A stretch of 64,000 nucleotides of DNA from positions 15,396,962 to 15,460,961 of the forward strand of contig NC_069090.1 of the NCBI RefSeq assembly GCF_947172395.1. Direction: 5' to 3'. The stretch comes from Bicyclus anynana (taxonomy: Eukaryota > Arthropoda > Insecta > Lepidoptera > Nymphalidae). The notes under the pieces are model-generated. The model was not told where the DNA came from and did no database searches. It was given only the letters and a program-made list of their open reading frames with translations. Below, one piece after another: positions 31,163 to 42,712 of the stretch. The translations under genes were made by a program, and so were the position numbers. Within the stretch, counting starts at the first letter, position 1; each line of letters starts with the position of its first letter.

Positions 31163-31195
<33 letters not shown>
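30688..31195 (+). repeat. SINE family 2 plus LINE tail and GAT microsatellite in Harb-1
   Basis: Head TAGCCCAGTGAATGTGACC with GGTGTGAGTTCGAACCC, interrupted at 30960-31060 by an RTE-tail piece (GTCCACTGCTGGACATAGGC), ending with GATGAT repeats at 31165-31194. Confidence 0.7.
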
Positions 31196-31671
31196 ATTTA
31201 AGTAATTGTAAAAGAAAAAATTGAATACTACATTAGTTGTTTATCTATACAATTCAATAATTTTAAGAACAAAACATGTACCTACCACATTGTAGGAAAT
31301 AAATAAATAATGATTTGATTAAAAACAATGTTGTTTAATGTTAAGCAGGTAGGGCCAGGTAGTTCTATATTTGTGTAACATCTATTACTTAAAAATAAAA
31401 AATATATTTACTTGTGTTGGTATTTTTTATTCAGACTTGATATATTGTTGTTGACAAATTTTGTTATAATATATATCTTTCATTCTTTAGTTTAATTTAA
31501 TCAAGAAACGACCCTACTTACACATATAGGTACCCCCTCTAACAAAAATAGACTGAAGTATAGGTAAATATTTAACAAAAATGTAAATTAAAAATTAATT
31601 ATAGATTAATTAAAAACATGACTACAATTTGAATTATCAACTTTAATAATTTGCTTCAAAATAAAAACACA

Positions 31672-31870
31672 TACGCGTGGCGCAGTAAGTAGTGCTCCTG
31701 CATCCACGGTCATGGGTTCGATTCCCACACCTGGAAAATATTTGTGTGAAGAGCATGGGTTTTTTCCAGTGTGTGTGTATTTATACATTATATAAGTATT
31801 TATAGGTAGTATATAAATGTAAATGAATATTATAATATCAACTATCTTAGTACCCACAACACAAGCTACT
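31672..31870 (+). repeat. tRNA-derived SINE, family 4, in Harb-1
   Basis: Head CGTGGCGCAGTAAGTAGTGC with box B GGTTCGATTCCCA. Copy in Harb-2 at 38514-38712. Confidence 0.75.
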
Positions 31871-31910
31871 CTGTATGCCTACTTTGGGGCTAGATAGTGC
31901 TTTGTATGGT

Positions 31911-33768
31911 TTAAGTATAAATAATTATACAGAAGGCTTGGTCACGAAAAAATATATCCAGTCCTTTGTCTGTATAGCTTGAGGGTTCTAGCAACTTGTT
32001 ATCATGGTTTTGAGTGAGGAATCCTTGGACAATACTGCCATCACAAGGATTACTGTTTTCTGTATCCAGCCCTTGATCTAACAGCCAAGTGAAAGCTTCT
32101 TTAGGCGTTAGTTGAAACATTGTTAAGCTCTTCACTTCTTCAAAATTATTAGTGATTCTCCTAGAAAAATAAATCATAATGTAGGTATACATGGTACTGC
32201 CCAACAAGTTCTTATAAAGTAGGTATATAATATACTGACCTGTGATAAGTCTCCTCCTTCGGCTGCATAGCTTGAGGGTTTAGGAAACCAGAGTTCATGG
32301 TTTTGGAGTGAGGAAACATTTTACAATATGCACCCAACTACAAGGCTCCACCGTATTTCTGACACAGCAATGTTGTGCATATCTTCATGGGATCTAGGAG
32401 CAGCTCCCAAGATGGGGGTCATCATGCAAACATTGGTCACCTGAAAGAATTGAAGTGTGTATTGCAATGTATTATGTATTTTGCCTACATAAAAGTAACA
32501 GTTATATATAATTTATAGTATATAATTTATATTTGGATCCTGTAGTTTCATTAACTGACAGTTATACCTAAGCAACAGCTTACCTAACAACCAACAGCGG
32601 TCACTATTGGGCAGGTTTTCCTCAAGTGGTCTTATTGCACTGGTTCCATATGTACAAGTCATAAGATGCACCACCAAATTGAGCATCCACTATGTTATTA
32701 TTAGATTGGCATCACATATCTGAAATATTAATTGACAATATATAAATAAGTTAATGTTTAAATAAAAGGAGGTACCATGCTTTTATTCAATTCTAATTGT
32801 TAGCCTCCTAGTAGCTCTTGGCTTGTAGGCCGAACTATTGTCACATGGGTGCAATCAATGCGCCCTAATAAAAAAAAAACTAAAAATATAATGAATAGGT
32901 TATGTTAGTTTCATACTGTGCTATAAGTTAGTTTCATACTTACTTATTTATAATGATTTTGTGTTTAATGCAAAGGGAACTTAACACATTTTTTTTAAAC
33001 AGCTGGGGTATTCAGGAGCGTCAGCGACTTCATGTAGGCATTTGCTAAAAGATGCCTTGGCCATCACAAAGCCATTTGTATGATCCATTGGCATAAAAGT
33101 TTAAAGCTGCCAAGACCTGTAAATAATATTCAATGGTTTAATTTAGGTTCTTAGGATGACAGTGACCGATCTTTAGATAATATTATTTGTTTCTTACAAT
33201 CTAACACAAATACTACTGGACTGATTATAAAAAATCTTTCACCATTGGTAAGCTACAGCACAGAGTAATATAGGCTATATAAAATATAGCCCGTATTACT
33301 CTGTGCTACCCCATATTCCCACAGGAACGGGAACTACACCGGTCAAACTATGGTGTGTCTGCTAGTACTGAATAAGCCTACTCCAAATCTTAAACCAACT
33401 TATCCTATGATGGAAGCTCACCATATAAAAATACCATATTCGGCTCACTGCTGAGCTCGAGTCTCCTCTCAGAATGGGAGGGGTTAGGCCCATAGTCCAC
33501 GTCACTTGCTCAACGCAGAGAATGAAGAAAATTCCTTCATTCATTCATATAACTTACTTATCTCTAATTCATTGCGAACAGCAGTTGTTCGAAGACTTTG
33601 TATTTCTTCTAAAACCTGCTGGTATCGCGACACGAAAGTTTTGCAATGAACTCGACAAAGACATCTTTTTCGTTCCGTTTCCGCGTACAATACAAATGCT
33701 ACATGCATTGTATTGTACATGGCAATGTCGGTAAACACTACAAAAATAACACAATTAATTAAATTCAC
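31911..33768 (-). pseudogene. HARBI1-like transposase, decayed, in Harb-1
   Basis: Going leftward on the minus strand: an N-terminal exon 33768-33553 (open, donor ATAA|GTAAGT), a segment from 33116 with VLAALNFYANGSYKWL and, after a frameshift, SKCLHEVADAPE (helix-turn-helix part), RIDCTHVTIVRP at 32860-32825 (first catalytic Asp at 32854-32856), ICDANLII then VDAQFGGASYDLYIWN (second Asp region), and a weak C-terminal stretch to 31911. These are the landmarks of PIF/Harbinger DDE transposases. Stops and frameshifts lie in several blocks. Relative to Harb-2 about 230 bp preceding RIDCTHV are missing. Confidence 0.75.
33175..33372 (+). repeat. Helitron-like insertion in the transposase region
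   Basis: TACTACTGGACTGATTATAA, CTTTCACCATTGGTA, then an inverted GCACAGAGTAATA/TATTACTCTGTGC hairpin and CCCACAGGAACGGGAACTAC, ending TCTGCTAGTA. Copy in Harb-2 at 40250-40410. Confidence 0.55.
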
Positions 33769-34288
33769 TTCAACTAACTCTAAAACTGTAATTCTGCTTT
33801 ATGAAATAAGTATGTAGGTAGGTACCTACTATATATTCTCAACTTTCGTCATATTTTACATGAAAAACTTTTCTAATTCTGATTTTATTGACTTACAAAC
33901 TAATACCTTACTTACAAGGTATAGTACAAAATTCAAAAAAATCCTAAAAGTACTTTTATTTGTAATTATTGAATCACAGGCGTCAAGTAAACTTTATTAA
34001 AACACTGCTCGGTATTAGTTTCTATAGCGATTGACTTTGACAACTTCTGTGTCACCCAGTTCTATGATCATAATGCTTACATAATCGCTTAAACTGACTA
34101 TCGATACGTAAAAACTGCGTTATAACTTGGATAAATCCCTACAAGTGACCGTGACAGAGAACGATCCAAGATGACGTCATTTCGGTGGGAGATGTGTGTT
34201 ACATGATCGCAAAAACGAAAAATCGCTGTCATTTGTTGTCGTGACTGTGATTTTAAAGCGTTCACCGAGTTACATAATGACCCTGCTG

Positions 34289-34524
34289 ATCAGTTTGAAG
34301 GCGGTGCCAAGCCAGTGTCGTGTTTTAATTAAAGCTGTTTCTGGAATAACCACAGAAATTTTGTAGTTTAAACGTATTTAATTAAAACATCACTGGCTTG
34401 GCACCGCCTTCAAACTGATCAGAAGGTAGCACATAGGTAGGATGTTATTTTTTGCTTTTTAGTTAAAGTTATTTTTTGAGTTGGAAGTCGGTTGAATTTT
34501 TTTTATTAAAATTTTTTAACTTTT
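34289..34524. repeat. palindromic right part of the outer element
   Basis: GATCAGTTTGAAGGCGGTGC and AAGCCAGTG at 34288-34316 pair with 34390-34418. Further out, GAAGGTAGCACATAGGTAGG and the GGAAGTCGGTTGAA end are the inverse of 23260-23342. Confidence 0.8.
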
Positions 34525-34690
34525 TCTTGTACAAGTATGTACTTAGGCGAAGCAATAAGATCCTCATATTTTCAAGAAACAGAGGAAATTGGTTTTTAAA
34601 TTAAATATTCAAAAGATAAAAATAAATATTTGGTTTTATATTTTGATTTGCTTTATTTGTTAGCACACACCATCCATGATTCATCCATTT
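34525..34690 (+). other. displaced GMC-C 3' flank with AATAAA
   Basis: GAGGAAATTGG, TTCAAAAGATAAA and AATAAATATTTGG (AATAAA at 34621-34626) match the GMC-D 3' flank at 51020-51080. This is where the GMC-C transcript presumably used to end. Confidence 0.75.
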
Positions 34691-35283
34691 TTTTATTCTT
34701 TACAAGTTGTAGTCAATACAACCTTACCTGCAGGCTGATTATGTATCTCGACGTATCACTTCTAACTGTGTAACGCAAAGCTAAATTGAACACTAGAGTG
34801 TTTTTGCAATTCCGATTATGTAAGACAAAAGACAGCCACAATGCCTAGTGATATCGTTCTAGGCGCAAAATTTTATCGACATTATGCGACTAAATAAAAT
34901 ACACCCTTTCCCGGTACTACTTACTACGGGTGCGGCATACTTTTGCACATATACGCATTATACTTGATTTTGCTGTTTGTCTGTGGTGAAGTGAAGTGCC
35001 ATAGTTTCTTTGTTGGTAAACAAAGCCGTATTAAAATATTAATAAAAAAATTGGTTTCGTTGGATCAAAGTACTTGCTACTGCTAGTTTTTTGTTTTCAA
35101 TAGAAGTAATTAATTAATCATTTTCTCGTATACATTTTTATTAGTGTTAATAGTTAATTTATCAAAGTAAACGGCCACTTTTACATAAAACATTATCTAC
35201 ACGAAAGTTCTTCAAAGTTTTATCGTCTGTAAAGTATATTGTATAGTGTTTTGTTTATTAAAGTTCATCGCTTGCAACTAAAG

Positions 35284-35408
35284 ATGTCCGGGAAACTCAA
35301 TGATCGCCTTGGCTTGGATCAAACTTGGCGATGGGTTGTTTTGGAGGGCCTTTGGAAAGTCAGGCTACTAAATAAACCTTCCGTGTTCGCGTCTGCCAGT
35401 GGCGTTGT
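35284..35408 (+). CDS. unknown gene in Harb-2, candidate exon 1
   Basis: Identical in sequence to 28656-28780, with the same GTAAGT donor. Product not recognised. Confidence 0.45.
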
Positions 35409-35770
35409 GTAAGTTATCACATATCTATATTCTATATTATTATTTTAAAGAGGATGAGAGGAAATTTTTGATATTGTAGGGGGTAATCTCTGGATCTACT
35501 AAACCGATTTCGAAAATTCTTTCACCAATAGAAACTCACATAACTTGCGAGTGTAATAGGCTATATTTTATCCCTGTAGTCCCAAGAGAGTGAGAACTAT
35601 GCAGGTGGAACTGTCGAGCATCAGATAGTAATTATATTCAATTGAAATTCATGATTTTCTATTATAAGTTTAACATAATACTTGGTTTTGTGACTAGCAT
35701 ATTGCATTAACAAGCCTTTTTAAACCACAACTATACCTGCACCATGTAACCTTTAAGTTCTAAGCATTAA

Positions 35771-36370
35771 GTACAAGACAAATAATCAAAATCAAACTTT
35801 GTCTCATTATGCAGATGTATTAGAATTGTTTGTATTTGTAGGTGTTTTTTTTAGTTACATTAAGGCTAAATATAAAATCCTACCTTGATTAGTAATTTTT
35901 TTATGATGATTGATTACAATATATAGTTAAGTTAAATCCTACAAGTATATGTATCTCCTACAAAACTGGATAAAATATAAGGCAAATCAAAAAACAAAAG
36001 AGCTCAGTTTAATCCCATAAAAGCCCAGTTGCTGCAGAGTATAGACTAGAGGGTTTGCCAGGGATATAGGTACAAGACAAATAATCAAAATCAAACTTTG
36101 TCTCATTATGCAGATGTATTAGAATTGTTTGTATTTGTAGGTGTTTGTTTTAGTTACATTAAGGCTAAATATAAAATCCTACCTTGATTAGTAATTTTTT
36201 TATGATGATTGAGGCTAGCCACTTAAAATAATTAATTCAAATTTCAATTACAATATATAGTTAAGTTAAATCCTACAAGTTTATGTATCTCCTACAAAAC
36301 TGGATAAAATATAAGGCAAATCAAAAAACAAAAGAGCTCAGTTTAATCCCATAAAAGCCCAGTTGCTGTA
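35771..36370 (+). repeat. internal tandem duplication in Harb-2
   Basis: GTACAAGACAAATAATC starts at 35771 and again at 36070; both units run to CCAGGGATATAG. The first unit has lost about 35 bp. Harb-1 has one unit (from 29149). Confidence 0.85.
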
Positions 36371-36414
36371 GAGTATAGACTAGAGGGTTTGCCAGGGATA
36401 TAGGTCCATAAGCA

Positions 36415-36665
36415 CAGCAATAGCCCAGTGGATGTAACCTCTGCCTCAGATTCCAGAGGGTGTGGGTTTGTATCCAGTCCGGGGCATGCAGCTCCAACTT
36501 TTCAGTTGTGTACATTTTAAGATATTAAATATCACATGTATCAAATGGTGAAGGAAAACATCGTGAGGAAACCTGCATACCAGATAATTCTCTTAATTCT
36601 CTGCTTATGTGAAGTCTGCTAATCCGCTTTGGGTCAGAGTGGTGGACTATTGGTCTAATCATGAA
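36415..36665 (+). repeat. SINE family 2 in Harb-2
   Basis: Counterpart of 29487-29740. Confidence 0.75.
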
Positions 36666-37172
36666 TGAATGAATAGTATTACCTAATCCAGTGTATGTAA
36701 TTCTTAATGATAATAATTGCTAATTCAAATAATAATTTGTACTTTATATTTTCTTTTATTATGTACATGTTCAGCTTAATAAATATTGCACATTTTGATT
36801 TGTTAAATATCACATATAATGAATATTGTTATCATTTACAATAATGTATTGTTTATGATAACAATATTCATTAACCTGAAACTAAAGGATCACAAACATT
36901 CTTCGTCTGAAAAGAAGCTCAACATAAATACAACAAAGTATTATTTTTGTTATCACCATCTCACAGAAATATATTGTAGAACCAAGTAATATACCTGAGG
37001 TATAAATATATCAATAAACCCCCCCCTAGATTTGTCATTTATATAAACTCTTAATCAAGGTATAATACATAGGCCATTTCTTATCTCAATATTCCCACAG
37101 GAATGAGATCTACTTAAAGAAACCGGGGGCATATGTAGTTCATGTAATAAAAAAATATTTTCTACATTTCAG

Positions 37173-37304
37173 ATCAACATGAAGATGTGGGCTCTAAACT
37201 TTGAGTGCCAGGGACTGACTATGGAAGTCTCCATGTCGCTGGTCACCATTGAGGTGCAAAACACCTTGAAAAAATTGGTGATTCTGAATCCTTCATCTCT
37301 ATGA
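37173..37304 (+). CDS. unknown gene in Harb-2, candidate last exon
   Basis: Counterpart of 30269-30400, same acceptor and TGA. Product not recognised. Confidence 0.4.
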   Translation: MNMKMWALNFECQGLTMEVSMSLVTIEVQNTLKKLVILNPSSL

Positions 37305-37591
37305 ACGATTCATGAAGAAAGAATTAAACAAACATTTAATGAACAGATTTTTTATAAGATTATTATCAATAATGACATTGCATATGAGAGAAAATTGTCA
37401 AATATAATTTCATTTTAATTTAATATAGTTAATTATGACATCACTGTATATAAAGAATATGATTATTATCATTTGGTTAATTTCAGTATTACATAGTATT
37501 AGATAAAAATTTTATTGTAAAATTGCACATCAAAATATGTTTTATTATCTATTATTAGGAGGAAATATTATTTAACTATTATTATTATCCC

Positions 37592-38066
37592 TAATAGCCC
37601 AGTGAATGTGACCTCTGCCTCCAATTCCGGAGGGTGTGGGTTCGAACCCGTTCCGGGGCACGCACCTCCAACTTTTCAGTTGTGTGCATTTTAAGAAACT
37701 AAATATCACGTGTCTCAAACAGTGAAGGAAAACGTCGCGAGGAAACCTGCATACCAGAGAATTCTCTTAATTCTCTGCATATGTGATGTCTGCCAATGTA
37801 ATCCAAATATGCTGGCCCATATTCGGCTCCTGTCAGAATGAGAGGGGTTAGGCATTGGCCTTCCCTTACCTTATCAGCCGATAGACGTCCACTGCTGGAC
37901 ATAGGCCTCTTACATGGACCTCCAAGCACAACGACCTTGAGCCGCGAACATCCAACCAACCGACCAACCACGCTTTCCAGTGCGGGGTCTCCCGAGTGCG
38001 GGTAGGCACTAACCCCTCTTACTGGGGGAGACTCGAGCTCAGCAGTGAGCCGAATATGTGTTTATA

Positions 38067-38150
<84 letters not shown>

Positions 38151-38152
38151 AT
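37592..38152 (+). repeat. SINE family 2, LINE tail and long GAT array in Harb-2
   Basis: Counterpart of 30688-31195, but the GAT array (38067-38150) is more than twice as long. Confidence 0.75.
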
Positions 38153-38513
38153 TTAAGTAATTGTAAAAGAAAAAATTGAATACTACATTAGTTGTTTATC
38201 TATACACTTCAATAATTTTAAGAACAAAACATGTACCTACCACATTGTAGGAAATAAATAAATAATGATTTGATTAAAAACAATGTTGTTTAATGTTAAG
38301 CAGTTAGGGCCAGGTAGTTCTATATTTGTGTAACATCTATTACTTAAAAATAAAAAATATATTTACTTGTGTTGGTATTTTTTATTCAGACTTGATATAT
38401 TGTTGTTGACAAATTTAAAAAAATGTAAATTAAAAATTAATTATAGATTAATTAAAAACATGACTACAATTTGAATTATCAACTTTAATAATTTGCTTCA
38501 AAATAAAAACACA

Positions 38514-38712
38514 TACGCGTGGCGCAGTAAGTAGTGCTCCTGCATCCACGGTCATGGGTTCGATTCCCACACCTGGAAAATATTTGTGTGAAGAGCATGG
38601 GTTTTTTCCAGTGTGTGTGTATTTATACATTATATAAGTATTTATAGGTAGTATATAAATGTAAATGAATATTATAATATCAACTATCTTAGTACCCACA
38701 ACACAAGCTACT
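38514..38712 (+). repeat. SINE family 4 in Harb-2
   Basis: Counterpart of 31672-31870, box B GGTTCGATTCCCA. Confidence 0.75.
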
Positions 38713-38752
38713 CTGTATGCCTACTTTGGGGCTAGATAGTGCTTTGTATGGT

Positions 38753-40808
38753 TTAAGTATAAATAATTATACAGAAGGCTTGGTCACGAAAAAATATATC
38801 CAGTCCTTTGTGTGCATAGCTTGAGGGTTCTAGCAACTTGTTATCATGGTTTTGAGTGAGGAATCCTTGGACAATACTGCCATCACAAGGATTACTGTTT
38901 TCTGTATCCAGCCCTTGATCTAACAGCCAAGTGAAAGCTTCTTTAGGTGTTGGTTGAAACATTGTTAAGCTCTTCACTTCTTCAAAATTATTAGTGATTC
39001 TCCTAGAAAAATAAATCAAAATGTAGGTATACATGGTACTGCCCAACAAGTTCTTATAAAGTAGGTATATAATATACTGACCTGTGATAAGTCTCCTCCT
39101 TCGGCTGCATAGCTTGAGGGTTTAGGAAACCAGAGTTCATGGTTTTGGAGTGAGGAAACATTTTACAATATGCACCCAACTACAAGGCTCCACCGTATTT
39201 CTGACACAGCAATGTTGTGCATATCTTCATGGGATCTAGGAGCAGCTCCCAAGATGGGGGTCATCATGCAAACATTGGTCACCTGAAAGAATTGAAGTGT
39301 GTATTGCAATGTATTATGTATTTTGCCTACATAAAAGTAACAGTTATATATAATTTATAGTATATAATTTATATTTGGATCCTGTAGTTTCATTAACTGA
39401 CAGTTATACCTAAGCAACAGCTTACCTAACAATCAACAGCGGTCCCTATTGGGCAGGTTTTCCTCAAGTGGTCTTATTGCACTGGTTCCATATGTACAAG
39501 TCATAAGATGCACCACCAAATTGAGCATCCACTATGTTATTATTAGATTGGCATCACATATCTGAAATATTAATTGACAATATATAAATAAGTTAATGTT
39601 TAAATAAAAGGAGGTACCATGCTTTTATTCAATTCTAATTGTTAGCCTCCTAGTAGCTCTTGGCTTGTAGGCCGAACTATTGTCACATGGGTGCAATCAA
39701 TGCGCCCTAATACCCGGGCAATCCAAATTTTTTCATAAATCTGTAAGTAGATGTTAATCTAGATTAAGCACCTGGGTATATGTCTATTTACAGTAACATC
39801 CTGTGATATGAATAAGCACTCTGTGTATTATTTATCAATCTCAATCAATAATCAATCTCATTTTGCAAATAAGTTTTTATGCAAAATCAACCTATGAAAG
39901 ATTCAGTGTGGTAGTGAACACAAATTAGTTGAGTCTTAGAAAAAAAAAACTAAAAATATAATGAACAGGTTATGTTAGTTTCATACTGTGCTATAAGTTA
40001 GTTTCATACTTACTTATTTATAATGATTTTGTGTTTAATGCAAAGGGAACTTAACACATTTTTTTTAAACAGCTGGGGTATTCAGGAGCGTCAGCGACTT
40101 CATGTAGGCATTTGCTAAAAGATGCCTTAGCCATCACAAAGCCATTTGTATGATCCATTGGCATAAAAGTTTAAAGCTGCCAAGACCTGTAAATAATATT
40201 CAATGGTTTAATTTAGGTTCTTAGGATGACAGTGACCGATCTTTACTGTAATACTACTGGACTGATTATAAAAATCTTTCACCATTGGTAAGCTACAGCA
40301 CAGAGTAATATAGGCTATATAAAATATAGCCCGTATTACTCTGTGCTACCCCATATTCCCACAGGAACGGGAACTACACCGGTCAAACTATGGTGTGTCT
40401 GCTAGTACTGAATAAGCCTACTCCAAATCTTAAACCAACTTATCCTATGATGGAAGCTCACCATATAAAAATACCATATTCGGCTCACTGCTGAGCTCGA
40501 GTCTCCTCTCAGAATGAGAGGGGTTAGGCCCATAGTCCACGTCACTTGCTCAACGCAGAGAATGAAGAAAATTCCTTCATTCATTTATATAACTTACTTA
40601 TCTCTAATTCATTGCGAACAGCAGTTGTTCGAAGACTTTGTATTTCTTCTAAAACCTGCTGGTATCGCGACACGAAAGTTTTGCAATGAACTCGACAAAG
40701 ACATCTTTTTCGTTCCGTTTCCGCGTACAATACAAATGCTACATGCATTGTATTGTACATGGCAATGTCGGTAAACACTACAAAAATAACACAATTAATT
40801 AAATTCAC
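38753..40808 (-). pseudogene. HARBI1-like transposase, decayed, in Harb-2
   Basis: Same landmarks as in Harb-1: N-terminal exon 40808-40593, VLAALNFYANGSYK from 40186, RIDCTHV with the Asp codon at 39696-39698, ICDANLII region near 39550. It also keeps a block absent from Harb-1: acceptor then FMKKFGLPG from 39740, directly preceding RIDCTHV as in active Harbinger transposases. The frame is broken between these two motifs here too, and most lesions are shared with Harb-1. Confidence 0.75.
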
Positions 40809-41559
40809 TTCAACTAACTCTAAAACTGTAATTCTGCTTTATGAAATAAGTATGTAGGTACCTACTATATATTCTCAACTTTCGTCATATTTTACATGAA
40901 AAACTTTTCTAATTCTGATTTTATTGACTTACAAACTAATACCTTACTTACAAGGTATAGTACAAAATTCAAAAAAATCCTAAAAGTACTTTTATTTGTA
41001 ATTATTGAATCACAGGCGTCAAGTAAACTTTATTAAAACACTGCTCGGTATTAGTTTCTATAGCGATTGACTTTGACAACTTCTGTGTCACCCAGTTGTA
41101 TGATCATTAAGCTTACATAATCGCTTAAACTGACTATCGATACGTAAAAACTGCGTTATAACTTGGATAAATCCCTACAAGTGACCGTGACAGAGAACGA
41201 TCCAAGATGACGTCATTTCGGTGGGAGATGTGTGTTACATGATCGCAAAAACGAAAAATCGCTGTCATTTGTTGTCGTGACTGTGATTTTAAAGCGTTCA
41301 CCGAGTTACATAATGACCCTGCTGATGGTAAGTGATGATGCAATCTAAGATCGAAGCGCGCTAAATTGTTAGAGGGAGGATAAAAATCCACATTCCTTCT
41401 GGTTTCTACACGATGTACCGGAACGCTAAATCGCTTGGCGGTACGTCTTTGTTCCGGATGGAAACTAGCCACGGCGAAGCCTACCCATATAATTTCATTA
41501 CCAGCATTGAGTTGACGGAAGTAATTGATGGACCATCCGATCTCAATTGGGATAATCAA

Positions 41560-41715
41560 ACTGCCTCGTCGGTTCACTGGTGAGCCTATGTGGCTTCGGA
41601 ACACAAAGTCCTGGATTCGAGACCTGGGCCGGGCTGTGAGATATTTATTTCTTTCTTCTCAGAATTCATCAGTTAAATTGTCAGTCCGGAAGCATCCGGC
41701 CTAGTATCATTGACA
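41560..41715 (+). repeat. SINE family 3, partial
   Basis: Head GCCTCGTCGGTTCACTGGTG, GATTCGAGACC, then CAGTTAAATTGTCAGTCCGG. Confidence 0.65.
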
Positions 41716-41724
41716 TATGTAATC

Positions 41725-42000
41725 ATTATCATCATCAACAACCCATATTCGGCTCACTGCCGAGCACTAGTCTCCTTTCAGAATGAGAGCGGTTAGGCTA
41801 ATAGTCTACCACGCTGGCCCAATGCGGATTGGCAGACTTCACACACGCAAAGAATTAAAATTTCTCAGTTACCTATACAGGTTTTCTCACTGTGTTATTC
41901 TTCACCGTTTGAGACAAGTGATATTTAATTTCTTAAAATGTACATACTAACTGAAAAGTCCGAATCGAAGGCAAAGGTCATATTCACTAGGGCACAGTAG
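41725..42000 (-). repeat. SINE family 2, partial
   Basis: CCCATATTCGGCTCACTGC, GAATGAGAG.GGTTAGGC and CCCAATGCGGATTGGCAGAC, as at 19900-20000 and 62475-62690. Confidence 0.7.
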
Positions 42001-42049
42001 ATAAGATAGACAATATAATAATCAATAATTACAAATATAAAATACTACA

Positions 42050-42325
42050 CACCTAATGATAAGTGATGATGCAATCTAAGATGGAAGCGGGATAACTTGT
42101 TAGGAGGAGGATGAAAATCCACACCCCTTTCAGTTTCTACACGACATCGTACCGTAACGCTAAATCGCTTGGCGGTACGTCTTAGTCGGTAGGGTGGTAA
42201 CTAGCCACGGCCGAAGCCTCCCCCAGCCAGACCTGGACCTATTAAGAAAACCTAGGCCCAGCCGGGGATCGAACCCAGGACTTCCGTCAAGTAAATCCAC
42301 CGCGCATACACGCCACGGAGGTCGT
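42050..42325 (-). repeat. SINE family 1
   Basis: Minus-strand copy with box B GGTTCGATCCC (plus-strand complement at 42264-42276). Faces the plus copy at 42366-42585. Confidence 0.8.
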
Positions 42326-42365
42326 CAAAAACGATATGGACTAACTACTTAGACGGTATTCTAAA

Positions 42366-42585
42366 TAGTTTTGCTGGTGGGAGGCTTCGGCCGTGGCTAG
42401 TTATCACCCTACCGACAAAGACGTATCGCCAAGCGATTAAGCGTTCCGGTACGATGTCGCGTAGAAACCGAAAGGGGTGTGGATTTTCATCCTTCTCCTA
42501 ACAAGTTAGCCCGCTTCCATCTCAGATTGCATCATCGCTAACCATCAGGTAAGATTTTAGTCAAGGACTAATGAATAAAAAAAAA
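42366..42585 (+). repeat. SINE family 1, headless
   Basis: Body from GCTGGTGGGAGGCTTCGG to the A-rich tail. With the preceding inverted copy it forms an inverted pair. Confidence 0.8.
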
Positions 42586-42712
42586 GCCACAGCGATAGTG
42601 TCAATTTGTTCAGATTGTTACCTAGTCAGTTAGTTGTTGATTTTACATTAAGACACGTATTTTACCTTATATTACGTAATACATAATTATATCCATCTAT
42701 GCTAATATTATA

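Larger units (their letters stand above)
23346..34285. mobile_element. Harb-1: PIF/Harbinger-type DNA transposon with nested DIRS
   Basis: Left end CAGGCTGATTATGTA and right end TACATAATGACCCTG are imperfect inverted repeats (CAGG.T.ATTATGTA). Flanks are CTG at 23343-23345 and 34286-34288; rejoining them restores TACCTTCTGATCAG, which is present uninterrupted in inverted form at 34409-34427. The 3-bp CWG target and the HARBI1-like transposase remains on the minus strand fit PIF/Harbinger. Without the DIRS insert it is about 6.2 kb. Near-identical to Harb-2 at 34731-41321. Confidence 0.85.
22385..34524. mobile_element. nested composite insertion in GMC-C 3' flank
   Basis: GMC-C and GMC-D 3' flanks match up to GACACTT (22378-22384). 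In C the match with D resumes at about 34524 (TTGTACAAGTATGT...CAATAA). The intervening 12.1 kb holds an outer element (22385-23345 and 34286-34524) with inverted AACCGACTTCC motifs near both ends, then Harb-1 and a DIRS element inside. Boundaries are good to about 10 bp. Confidence 0.75.
34731..41321. mobile_element. Harb-2: PIF/Harbinger-type DNA transposon, full length
   Basis: 6591 bp from CAGGCTGATTATGTA to TACATAATGACCCTG with CTG target duplication (34728-34730 and 41322-41324), inserted in a SINE. Collinear with Harb-1 and near-identical, but without the DIRS insertion, with a roughly 300-bp internal tandem duplication (35771-36069 repeated from 36070), a longer GAT array and about 230 bp of transposase sequence that Harb-1 lacks. 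Confidence 0.87.
34695..41480 (-). repeat. SINE family 1 split by Harb-2
   Basis: TTATTCTTTACAAGTTG..GTCAATACAACCTTACCTG at 34691-34730 continues at 41325 with ATGGTAAGTGATGATGCAATC. CTG is doubled at the junctions. The head of the SINE is missing beyond about 41480. Confidence 0.8.

Noticed and set aside
31911..32207. 98-codon open frame as an independent gene
   Set aside because: It lies collinear with and downstream of the transposase landmarks in both Harbinger copies, and is better read as the decayed transposase C-terminal region or its 3' flank.
23346..41321. Segmental tandem duplication
   Set aside because: Each block has inverted ends and its own 3-bp duplication in a different target, which a tandem duplication would not give.
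41134..41604. 156-codon open frame on the minus strand
   Set aside because: It crosses the right junction of Harb-2 into a SINE and then another repeat, so it is a chance fusion of unrelated pieces.
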